21,871 bases of DNA from an uncultured Clostridia bacterium. Its GTDB lineage: Bacteria; Bacillota; Clostridia; Oscillospirales; Ruminococcaceae. Numbering within the stretch: the first letter of the stretch is position 1; every line of letters starts with the position of its first letter. The DNA is taken from NCBI GenBank assembly GCA_947175655.1, contig CAMWNQ010000008.1, positions 1-21,871 on the forward strand. The letters run 5' to 3'. The notes below the pieces were generated by a model. That model searched no databases. It saw only the letters and a program-made list of their open reading frames with translations, and was not told where the DNA came from. A program made the position numbers and the translations under genes. Positions 1 to 6,592 of the stretch are shown here, one piece after another.

Positions 1-133
1 GATATTTATTTTCAAATTCGATAATTTTTTCAATAGGTAATGTTTCTAATTTGATTTCTTTTTCACCATCATCTGAATTTTTTTGTAACCTTTCAATTAA
101 TTTGGATTTTATTCTTTCAATTTGATTTTTCAT
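1..133 (-). CDS. Partial small protein, tentatively SUKH (SMI1/KNR4)-like
   Basis: Only the first 44 codons are in the window; the gene runs off the left edge. The ATG (131-133) follows a good GAGGAG ribosome binding site 8 bases upstream, so the start is well supported. The visible N-terminus is a charged Lys/Glu-rich stretch of about 25 residues followed by LPIEKIIEFENKY. That resembles the opening helix of SUKH domains, which usually read 'I..fE.kygi.LPe.y..fL'. SUKH proteins are often immunity proteins to polymorphic or contact-dependent toxins, but some have other roles. The diagnostic LPxxY part would lie outside the window, so the assignment is a guess from a short match. The gene starts 45 bases after hisA with no terminator between them, so it may be the last cotranscribed cistron of the his operon, in the place where hisF is often found. 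Confidence 0.5.
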   Translation of the reverse strand, partial: MKNQIERIKSKLIERLQKNSDDGEKEIKLETLPIEKIIEFENKY

Positions 134-178
134 AGATTAATCTCCTCAAACCAAACATTTTTATTATTTCCTTTTGTA

Positions 179-904
179 TTATCTGCCAGAATACTCAATA
201 GCTTCCTTAAGATTAAGAGTACCTTTATAAATTGACTTTCCACATATAGTTCCGTAAAGTCCCATTTCCTTGCAGGCTATAATATCGTCCATTGTATGAA
301 CTCCGCCACTTGCAGTAATACAGCACCTTCCCTTAGTTGCATCAGCAAGAGCTTTTAACTGTGCCTTGTTTACTCCTGAAAGCGTACCGTCTTTTGAAAT
401 ATCGGTAAATATAAAATACTTCACACCTGCTGAAATCATTTCATTTGCAAGGTCAATATAATTAACGTCAGATGCTTCAAGCCAGCCTTCCGTTGCAACC
501 ATACCATTCATTGCATCTATTCCGACTGCTATTTTTTCACTTCCGAACTTTTCAACGACATCTTTTACAAGTTTTGGATTTTTAAGTGCTACAGAACCAA
601 GTATTACTCTTGAAATACCCATATTCAAATATTCCTGAATGGTTTCAAGACTTCTGATACCTCCGCCAAGCTCTACTTTAAGATTAGTTTTTTCAGCAAC
701 ATCAGTATAAATTTTAGTATTTACTGGTCTTCCCTCTTTTGCACCATCAAGGTCAACCATATGAATCCATTCTGCTCCGGCATTTTCAAATCCCTTTGCA
801 GTTTCAAGATAATCAGAGGCTACTTTTTCAACAGTATTGAAATCGCCTTTAAAAAGACGTACACAATTGCCGTCTTTTATATCAATTGCCGGAAATATTA
901 TCAT
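179..904 (-). CDS. hisA: Phosphoribosylformimino-5-aminoimidazole carboxamide ribotide isomerase (HisA)
   Basis: HisA catalyses the Amadori isomerisation of ProFAR to PRFAR, the fourth step of histidine synthesis, in the cytosol. The 241-residue protein is full length for this (beta/alpha)8 barrel. The N-terminus MIIFPAIDIKDG carries the catalytic Asp8. The second acidic residue lies in the VGIDAMNG motif near residue 130. Two phosphate-binding loops are visible, ELGGGIRS and the later ASGGVHT. The pattern DLDGAKEG is typical of HisA rather than its paralogue HisF, which lacks this context. The start overlaps the hisH stop as ATGA (901-904), giving tight translational coupling. It is the last recognisable his gene in the window; hisF and hisI are not seen downstream, where a SUKH-like small gene follows instead. 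Confidence 0.96.
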   Translation of the reverse strand: MIIFPAIDIKDGNCVRLFKGDFNTVEKVASDYLETAKGFENAGAEWIHMVDLDGAKEGRPVNTKIYTDVAEKTNLKVELGGGIRSLETIQEYLNMGISRVILGSVALKNPKLVKDVVEKFGSEKIAVGIDAMNGMVATEGWLEASDVNYIDLANEMISAGVKYFIFTDISKDGTLSGVNKAQLKALADATKGRCCITASGGVHTMDDIIACKEMGLYGTICGKSIYKGTLNLKEAIEYSGR

Positions 905-1506
905 TTTATTAATCCTCCGAAATTTTCAAGTATCTTCAATCCAGTTTTACCGCTCTTTTCAGGGTGGAACTGTGCACCGTATACATATTTTCCGTTATGT
1001 ACAAGTGCTGGAACTTTTCCACCGTATTCACAGTAAGCCGATATATCATTGTCTGAACAGTGAGCTTTATATGAATGCACAAAATATACATATTCATCAT
1101 TTCCAAGACCTTCAAGAAGTTTACAGTCATTGAGAACTTCAAGTTTATTCCAGCCCATATGTGGTATTATAAGATTTTCCGCTTCAATTTTTCTCACATC
1201 ACCTTTGATAAGCCCAAGCCCGTCACATTCTTCAAATTCATAACCTTTTTCAAATATAACCTGCATTCCAAGGCATATACCTAAAAACGGCTTTTTCTGT
1301 GATTCTTTTCTTATTATTTCAACAAGACCTGATTCATCAAGCATCTTCATTGCTGACGGAAAAGCTCCTACTCCAGGGAGTATTAAAGCATCAGCAGATT
1401 TAATTAAATTTTTATCTGATGTAAGCTCATTTTCAAATCCAAGATAATCAAGGGCATTTTTAACGCTGAATATATTTCCTGCTCCGTAATCTATTATTGC
1501 AATCAT
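901..1506 (-). CDS. hisH: Imidazole glycerol phosphate synthase, glutamine amidotransferase subunit (HisH)
   Basis: HisH hydrolyses glutamine and passes ammonia to HisF, which uses it to convert PRFAR to imidazole glycerol phosphate and AICAR. The 201-residue length is normal for this class I amidotransferase. The nucleophile is Cys78 in the GICLGMQ elbow; the oxyanion-loop motif PGVGAF (residues 44-49) and the catalytic His/Glu in QFHPEKSG near the C-terminus are present. The N-terminal IAIIDYGAGN is diagnostic of HisH. Its ATG directly abuts the TAA of hisB (1507-1509), and its TGA overlaps the hisA ATG by four bases. Its obligate partner hisF is not in this window and must lie elsewhere if the pathway is complete. 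Confidence 0.96.
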   Translation of the reverse strand: MIAIIDYGAGNIFSVKNALDYLGFENELTSDKNLIKSADALILPGVGAFPSAMKMLDESGLVEIIRKESQKKPFLGICLGMQVIFEKGYEFEECDGLGLIKGDVRKIEAENLIIPHMGWNKLEVLNDCKLLEGLGNDEYVYFVHSYKAHCSDNDISAYCEYGGKVPALVHNGKYVYGAQFHPEKSGKTGLKILENFGGLIK

Positions 1507-2088
1507 TTATATCACCCCTTTAGTGGATAATGTTTGTCCGCTCTGATTCTTTTTTACAGCCTGTTTTAAAGCGTGTGCAACTGCTTTGAATATCGCCTCA
1601 CATTTATGGTGATCATTAGTACCATAAAGCAGATTTATATGAAGTGTTATTCCGGCATTGAATGCAAACGCTCTGAAAAATTCTTCTGCAAGACAAGTAT
1701 CAAATTCGCCTATTCTGTCATTTGTATAATCCGCATTATATACAAGAAAAGGTCTATTGCTTATATCAAGACTTGCCATTGCAAGGGATTCGTCCATAGG
1801 TATATAAGCAGTTCCGTATCTTTCAATACCGGATTTATTCCCCAGTGCTTTTGAAAGTGCCTGACCTAATGCTATGCCTGTATCTTCAACAGTATGATGA
1901 CCATCAACATACAAATCACCTTTTACATCAATATCCATACTTATTCCACTGTGTGCAGACAATGCAGTAAGCATATGGTCAAAAAATCCTATTTTTGTTG
2001 AAATATTACTCTGACCCTTTTCATCAAGAGCTATACTGATTTTAATCTGAGTTTCACGGGTATTTCTTTCGACTTCTGAACTTCTCAT
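1507..2088 (-). CDS. hisB: Imidazoleglycerol-phosphate dehydratase (HisB)
   Basis: HisB removes water from imidazole glycerol phosphate to give imidazole acetol phosphate. At 193 residues it is the monofunctional dehydratase; the histidinol-phosphatase domain fused in enterobacteria is absent. Metal-binding histidine motifs characteristic of the family are visible: FFDHML, DGHHTVEDTGIALGQ and NDHHKCEAIFKAVAHAL. These supply the ligands for the two active-site manganese ions. The ATG at 2086-2088 has an AAAAGGA ribosome binding site about 9 bases upstream. There is a 22-base gap after hisC and no gap before hisH, so it reads as an internal gene of the his operon. Histidinol-phosphate phosphatase is not encoded nearby and must be a separate enzyme. 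Confidence 0.96.
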   Translation of the reverse strand: MRSSEVERNTRETQIKISIALDEKGQSNISTKIGFFDHMLTALSAHSGISMDIDVKGDLYVDGHHTVEDTGIALGQALSKALGNKSGIERYGTAYIPMDESLAMASLDISNRPFLVYNADYTNDRIGEFDTCLAEEFFRAFAFNAGITLHINLLYGTNDHHKCEAIFKAVAHALKQAVKKNQSGQTLSTKGVI

Positions 2089-2110
2089 AATTCAATTCCT
2101 TTTACTGTTT

Positions 2111-3172
2111 TTAATTATTATATCCTGCAAAAATATCTTCAAGAGCTGAAAAAAGCTTATTCATTTCTTCATCAGTACCGATAGTAATTCTAAGATAATT
2201 GTTTATTCTTGGCTTATTCCAGTATCTTACAAATATATTTCTGCTCTTCAAATCTCTGAATATATCTTCAGCCTTATATTTTGTATGAGATGCAAAAATA
2301 AAATTGCTCATAGAATCTTCAAAAACAAATCCAAGTTCTTTTAATCTTTTCTTTGAGTATTCTCTTGTACTGATTATTTTTGCTGTAGTCTCTTTAAAGT
2401 ATTCAACATCTTTTACGGCTTCTGCACCGCATACCTGAGTTATTGAATTCATAGTATATGAATTGATTGAAAACTTGACATCATTCATATATTTAATAAG
2501 CTTTTTGCTTCCCATAGCATAACCTATTCTTATACCAGCCATTGAACGTGACTTTGAAAAGGTCTGAACCACAAGAAGATTTTCATATTTATCAATCAAA
2601 GAAAGACAACTTTTCCCGCCAAAGTCAACATATGCTTCATCAATTATTACAACAGAATCAGGATTTGACTTTATAATATCCTCAATCATTTCTATACTTT
2701 CTTCAACACCTGTCGGAGCATTCGGATTAGGGAATATAATACCGCCGTTTTCCTTTTTATAGTCTTCAGGATTTATTTTGAAGTCATCAGTAAGAGGCTT
2801 CTGTTCATAAGGTATTCTGTATACATCTGCCCATACATCATAGAAAGAATATGTTATATCAGGGAAAAATACCGGCTTTTCTGAATTGAAAAACGTCAGA
2901 AAAGCTATTGACAATACATCATCAGAACCAACACCTATAAATATCTGCTCCGGACTGATTTTATAATACTTTGAAAGTTCATCTGCAAGAACCTTGGAAT
3001 CAGTATCAGGATAAAGTTTTAAATCATTGTAATCAAAAGACTTCAGAATTTCCATTACTCTTGGTGATGGCGGATACGGATTTTCATTTGTATTGAGCTT
3101 TATTTTATCCGGATTCTTTGGCTGTTCACCGGGAGTATATGGAACTATTTTTCTTACATTATTTTCCCACAT
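2111..3172 (-). CDS. hisC: Histidinol-phosphate aminotransferase (HisC)
   Basis: HisC transfers the amino group of glutamate to imidazole acetol phosphate, giving histidinol phosphate. It is a 353-residue fold-type I, PLP-dependent enzyme of class II. The N-terminal KLNTNENPYPPSP is the HisC signature. The cofactor lysine is Lys207 in TFSKSRSMAGIRIGY. The PLP-contacting NPNAPTG and IIDEAYVDF motifs are present, as is the C-terminal YLRITIGT that binds the substrate carboxylate. The start has a strong GGAGG site about 8 bases before the ATG. It is separated from hisD by 67 bases that contain a GC-rich hairpin (3206-3223), the longest gap inside this operon. Confidence 0.95.
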   Translation of the reverse strand: MWENNVRKIVPYTPGEQPKNPDKIKLNTNENPYPPSPRVMEILKSFDYNDLKLYPDTDSKVLADELSKYYKISPEQIFIGVGSDDVLSIAFLTFFNSEKPVFFPDITYSFYDVWADVYRIPYEQKPLTDDFKINPEDYKKENGGIIFPNPNAPTGVEESIEMIEDIIKSNPDSVVIIDEAYVDFGGKSCLSLIDKYENLLVVQTFSKSRSMAGIRIGYAMGSKKLIKYMNDVKFSINSYTMNSITQVCGAEAVKDVEYFKETTAKIISTREYSKKRLKELGFVFEDSMSNFIFASHTKYKAEDIFRDLKSRNIFVRYWNKPRINNYLRITIGTDEEMNKLFSALEDIFAGYNN

Positions 3173-3205
3173 ATTTATTACCCTCCATTAATTATTATAT
3201 AAATG

Positions 3206-3223
3206 CGGGGACAGGAGTCCCCG
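3206..3223 (-). other. GC-rich intergenic hairpin between hisD and hisC
   Basis: A perfect 7-bp inverted repeat, CGGGGAC and GTCCCCG, encloses a 4-base loop in very AT-rich surroundings. Read in the direction of transcription it lies 17 bases after the hisD stop and is followed by ATTTATATAATAAT instead of a run of T, so it is a poor intrinsic terminator. It could be an mRNA-stabilising or processing structure, or a partial attenuator. A similarly placed hairpin lies between cdsA and dxr. Confidence 0.6.
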
Positions 3224-3239
3224 TATAAATTAATATATA

Positions 3240-4523
3240 TTATTCAAATCTTACTTTGATAGCATTTGCGTGTGCAGTAAGACCCTCTTTTTCAGCAACA
3301 GTTACTATATCTTTTTCAGCATATTTCAAAGCATCTTCAGTATAATATGTATAACTGATTTTCTTTATAAAGCTATCGACTCCAAGAGGTGAGAAAAATC
3401 TTGCTGTACCACTTGTAGGAAGAACGTGATTTGCTCCGGCATAGTAATCACCAAGAGGCTCTGATGCATACTGTCCGAGGAATATAGAACCGGCATTGTC
3501 AAGACTTCCGAGAAGTTCCATAGGATTTTCCATATGAACTTCAAGGTGTTCTGGTGCTATGGCATTTGCAATTTCAACTGCACAGTGACGACAATCAGTA
3601 ATAATAACTGCACCGTAATTTTCAAGAGATTTTTTTATAATATCTTTTCTTGAAAGACTTTCAACCTGTCTTTCAATTTCAGTTATAGTCTCATCAGCAA
3701 TCTTTTCGCTTGTAGTAACAAGTATTGATGATGCGAGAACATCGTGTTCAGCCTGTGACATAAGGTCAGCAGCAATAAACTTCGGATTAGCTGTTTCGTC
3801 TGCCATTACAAGTATTTCACTAGGGCCTGCAATCATATCAATATCAACAGTTCCATAAAGAAGTTTTTTAGCTGTTGCAACATAAATATTTCCAGGGCCT
3901 ACTATCTTATCAACTTTCGGAATTGTTTCAGTACCGTATGCAAGGGCAGCAATAGCCTGAGCTCCTCCAAGCATAAATACACGGTCTACTCCACATACTG
4001 CTGCTGCTGTAAGTATATCTTTATTAGGAGTACCGTCCTTACAAGGGGGTGTAACCATAATAATTTCCTTAACTCCTGCAATTTTTGCCGGAATAGCATT
4101 CATAAGTACGCTTGACGGATAAGCTGCTGTACCACCTGGTACATAAAGTCCTACTCTTTCAAGTCCTCTTATTCTCTGACCCATTATAACGCCGTTTTCT
4201 TTAGCATTAATGAATCCCTGCTGACGCTGTCTGTTATGGAAATCGGCAATATTCTCCATAGCGTTAAGAAGTGCATTTACATAATCTTCATCGGCTTCAT
4301 CAAGAGCATCATTTATAACATCTCTTGGAATTTCATAATATTCCGGAAGACTTCCGTCAAATTTAAGAGTATATTCCTTTACTGCCTTATCACCGTTTAT
4401 CTTTACATTTTCAATTATTTCAGTAACGGTTTCCGAGACTGTTTTATTTGTTTCACTGTGTCTCTGTTCAAGTTCCTTAAAAAATTCAAGTTCATCTTTA
4501 CCGTTTGCAAAAATTTTTTTCAT
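3240..4523 (-). CDS. hisD: Histidinol dehydrogenase (HisD)
   Basis: HisD carries out the last two steps of histidine synthesis, oxidising L-histidinol through the aldehyde to L-histidine with two NAD+. At 427 residues it has the family's normal length. The zinc ligands are in place: Gln257 and His260 in SQAEHDV, and His418 near the C-terminus. The catalytic Glu-His pair is at about 325-326 in APEHLEVH. The family motif VPGGTAAYPSSVLMNAIPA and the NAD-binding VGPGNIYVA stretch are also seen. The ATG follows the hisG stop directly (TAA then ATG), with a GGAG site 9 bases upstream inside the end of hisG, so the two genes are probably translationally coupled. Confidence 0.97.
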   Translation of the reverse strand: MKKIFANGKDELEFFKELEQRHSETNKTVSETVTEIIENVKINGDKAVKEYTLKFDGSLPEYYEIPRDVINDALDEADEDYVNALLNAMENIADFHNRQRQQGFINAKENGVIMGQRIRGLERVGLYVPGGTAAYPSSVLMNAIPAKIAGVKEIIMVTPPCKDGTPNKDILTAAAVCGVDRVFMLGGAQAIAALAYGTETIPKVDKIVGPGNIYVATAKKLLYGTVDIDMIAGPSEILVMADETANPKFIAADLMSQAEHDVLASSILVTTSEKIADETITEIERQVESLSRKDIIKKSLENYGAVIITDCRHCAVEIANAIAPEHLEVHMENPMELLGSLDNAGSIFLGQYASEPLGDYYAGANHVLPTSGTARFFSPLGVDSFIKKISYTYYTEDALKYAEKDIVTVAEKEGLTAHANAIKVRFE

Positions 4524-5153
4524 TTATAAATTCTCCTCTATAAGATTTATCAGATTTTCAATTTCCTTCTGACGCATTTTAAGACTTACTCTGTTTACAA
4601 TTACCCTTGCTGAAATAGGCATAATATCTTCTGCAACTTCAAGACCGTTTTCTTTAAGGGTTGTACCTGTTTCAACTATATCAACTATACCGTCGGCAAG
4701 TTCAAGAAGAGGTGCAAGCTCAACAGAACCTTCTATCTTTACTATTTCAATATCCATTCCTTTGGATTCAAAATAAGTTCTTGCTATATTAGGATATTTG
4801 GTAGCAACTGTCTTTACTCCGAATCCGCTGTAAAAGTCACTGCCCTTTTTAACTGCAAGTGCAAATTTGCATTTTCCGAATCCAAGGTCAACAAGTTCAT
4901 AGAACTTTCCGCCCATTTCTGTGATTGTATCTTTTCCTACTACTCCTATATCGCATACACCGTGTTCAACATATGTTATAACATCATTAGCCTTTGCAAG
5001 AACTGCTTCAGCATTAGCGTCTGGAATAGGAAGTATAAGCTTTCTTCCTTTTTCTCTCAGAGAAGTACAATCAAATCCTATTTTTTCAAAGAGACCTACT
5101 GTATCTTTTTCAAGTCTACCTTTTGTAAGTGCGATTCTAAGCGGTTTATTCAT
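4524..5153 (-). CDS. hisG: ATP phosphoribosyltransferase catalytic subunit, short form (HisG)
   Basis: HisG condenses ATP with PRPP in the first, feedback-controlled step of histidine synthesis. The protein is about 209 residues, the short form that lacks the C-terminal ACT-like regulatory domain and needs HisZ. PRPP-binding DIVETGTTLKENGL, the N-terminal LRIALTKGRLEKD and GVCDIGVVGKD are diagnostic. I take the ATG at 5151-5153 as the start: the protein then begins MNKPLRIAL, and a GGAGG lies 9 bases upstream. The open frame extends further to a Met-rich stretch, but that is only the other frame of the acidic repeat at the end of hisZ. The start overlaps the hisZ stop by 8 bases, which fits translational coupling of the two subunits. 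Confidence 0.95.
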   Translation of the reverse strand: MNKPLRIALTKGRLEKDTVGLFEKIGFDCTSLREKGRKLILPIPDANAEAVLAKANDVITYVEHGVCDIGVVGKDTITEMGGKFYELVDLGFGKCKFALAVKKGSDFYSGFGVKTVATKYPNIARTYFESKGMDIEIVKIEGSVELAPLLELADGIVDIVETGTTLKENGLEVAEDIMPISARVIVNRVSLKMRQKEIENLINLIEENL

Positions 5154-6378
5154 CTGCATTGTCCTCCATACCATCATCATAATTATCATCGTCATCATCA
5201 ATTACTACGATTTTTGATATTTTCTTTTCTTTTGCATATTCTCTTACTTCTTCAAGCGTTTCAAACAATGCATTTTCAACTGTTTCTCCTTCACGGCGAA
5301 GTCTTTCAGCTTCTTGCAGACCTTTGATTTCATTTCCGGGTGAAGAATAAACTATAGTATCTACTGAAGGCTTGTAACTATCAGTATTTTCGTTTTTTGT
5401 AATTGCGTTTGCAACTGCATTCACATATACTGCAAAACCTACAGCCGGAACATCATATCCGAATTCCGATATAAGCTTGTCATATCTTCCGCCGGCAAGA
5501 ACCTTGTCACCGTGACCCTGCAAGTAGCCTTTCAATATTATTCCGGTATAGTAATCAGTCTTGTTTACAAGCCCGAGGTCAACTATGATTTTACCTTTTT
5601 CACCGCAGATTGATGAAATATCATTATATATACTATGAATATCATCAAGAATAAATCTGACTTTTTCATCAGGTATTGCCTTTAAAGCCTTTTCAAATAC
5701 TTCTTCGCCTCCAAAAAGTGACGGAAGTTTTTTAATTGACTGTATTGTACTGCTGTTTCCTGATGAATCAAGAGTATCAAGAATATCATTAAGCGCAGGG
5801 AAATTTTTCTTTTCAATAAGTTTTCTTATTTCTTCTTTTGTATCATCATCAACATCAAGCTTTCCGACAAGCTCCTTGAATATTCCAATATGACCGATTT
5901 CAAGAGTATACTCCATACCCCATGCCTCAAGTGAATTAACTGCTGAAACACATACTTCAAGGTCTGCCATTCTCATAGATGAACCGATAAGTTCAATGCC
6001 CATCTGTGAAATTTCATCGCTTTTACCTTTTAATGCAGGCTCTGAACGATATACTTTCTGATTATAGTAAAGTCTTAAAGGAAGCGTTGCATCTTTAAGT
6101 CTTGTAGCAGTCATTCTGGCAATAGGCATTGTTGAATCAGGTCTTAAAACCATAAGCCTTCCTTTACTGTCAGTAAGCTTATACATATCTTCCTGAGGGA
6201 AATAGTTTGAATTAAGATTAAATACATCAAAAAATTCAAGCGCAGGTGTTACAACCTCGCTGTATCCGCATTTTCTGAAAATGCTGTCAAGCTTATTTTT
6301 TATACTCCTGTAAAGCATAGATTCTTCAAATAAAAAATCCTTAGTGCCTTCCGGAGTAAGCAAATCATATCTTTTCAT
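5146..6378 (-). CDS. hisZ: ATP phosphoribosyltransferase regulatory subunit (HisZ)
   Basis: HisZ is a catalytically dead relative of histidyl-tRNA synthetase that assembles with short HisG and gives it histidine feedback control. HisRS-like landmarks are visible: TPEGTKDFL near the N-terminus, LRPDSTMPIARM, and AGGRYDKLISEFG. The HisRS motif RGLDYYTG is replaced by NKTDYYTG, so the catalytic arginine is missing, as expected for HisZ. The C-terminal 80 residues still look like the HisRS anticodon-binding fold (AERLRREGETVE, then ISKIVVID) and end in an acidic tail of Asp/Asn/Glu. I start at the ATG 6376-6378, which has GGAG 6 bases upstream; an in-frame ATG at 6388-6390 overlaps that site and is less likely. 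The protein is then 410 residues. It is the first gene of the his operon. Confidence 0.92.
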   Translation of the reverse strand: MKRYDLLTPEGTKDFLFEESMLYRSIKNKLDSIFRKCGYSEVVTPALEFFDVFNLNSNYFPQEDMYKLTDSKGRLMVLRPDSTMPIARMTATRLKDATLPLRLYYNQKVYRSEPALKGKSDEISQMGIELIGSSMRMADLEVCVSAVNSLEAWGMEYTLEIGHIGIFKELVGKLDVDDDTKEEIRKLIEKKNFPALNDILDTLDSSGNSSTIQSIKKLPSLFGGEEVFEKALKAIPDEKVRFILDDIHSIYNDISSICGEKGKIIVDLGLVNKTDYYTGIILKGYLQGHGDKVLAGGRYDKLISEFGYDVPAVGFAVYVNAVANAITKNENTDSYKPSVDTIVYSSPGNEIKGLQEAERLRREGETVENALFETLEEVREYAKEKKISKIVVIDDDDDNYDDGMEDNADE

Positions 6379-6431
6379 AAATTTCTCCATTCTGAATTGT
6401 TTTGTTATAGTAATATGTTTTTATTCATTTC

Positions 6432-6460
6432 ATTATATTACATTATTAGTAAATTGTCAA
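6432..6460 (-). promoter_or_regulatory. Sigma-A promoter of the his operon
   Basis: On the minus strand TTGACA (6455-6460) and TATAAT (6432-6437) are separated by exactly 17 bases, matching the consensus at all 12 positions. Transcription would begin near 6425, leaving about 45 bases before the hisZ ATG. That leader is too short for a T-box, a riboswitch or a classical histidine-rich leader peptide attenuator. Control is therefore more likely by allostery or by a repressor binding the 60 bases between this promoter and the divergent one. Confidence 0.88.
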
Positions 6461-6520
6461 GTATGCCCATTAAAAACACACGGAAATCAATTTATAATTT
6501 ATTCAGTGGCAAATTTTTAT

Positions 6521-6549
6521 TTGATATTTTATATCTCATATGTTATAAT
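6521..6549 (+). promoter_or_regulatory. Extended -10 sigma-A promoter of the orphan gene
   Basis: TTGATA (6521-6526) and TATAAT (6544-6549) are spaced by 17 bases. A TG one base ahead of the -10 (6541-6542) makes it an extended -10 element. The start of transcription would be near 6556, about 37 bases before the ATG. The -35 element lies about 60 bases from the -35 of the divergent his promoter, so a shared operator is possible but none is evident. Confidence 0.85.
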
Positions 6550-6592
6550 ATTACTAATTTTATTCTATATTTATAAAGGACGTGTATTATTT

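Noticed and set aside
5154..5201. Met-rich N-terminal extension of hisG
   Set aside because: It is the alternate frame of the GAT repeat encoding the acidic tail of HisZ. The ATG at 5151-5153 has the right ribosome binding site and the normal HisG N-terminus.
5146..6378. Histidyl-tRNA synthetase (hisS) instead of hisZ
   Set aside because: The catalytic-arginine motif is degenerate (NKTDYYTG), the LRPDSTMPIARM motif is HisZ-like, and the gene overlaps a short hisG.
6379..6425. T-box or histidine leader-peptide attenuator before hisZ
   Set aside because: The leader is only about 45 bases, with no run of His codons, no T-box sequence and no terminator hairpin.
6344..6592. Hydrophobic N-terminal extension of the orphan gene
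   Set aside because: This part lies upstream of the gene's own promoter and overlaps hisZ and the his promoter. It is untranslated AT-rich DNA that happens to stay open.
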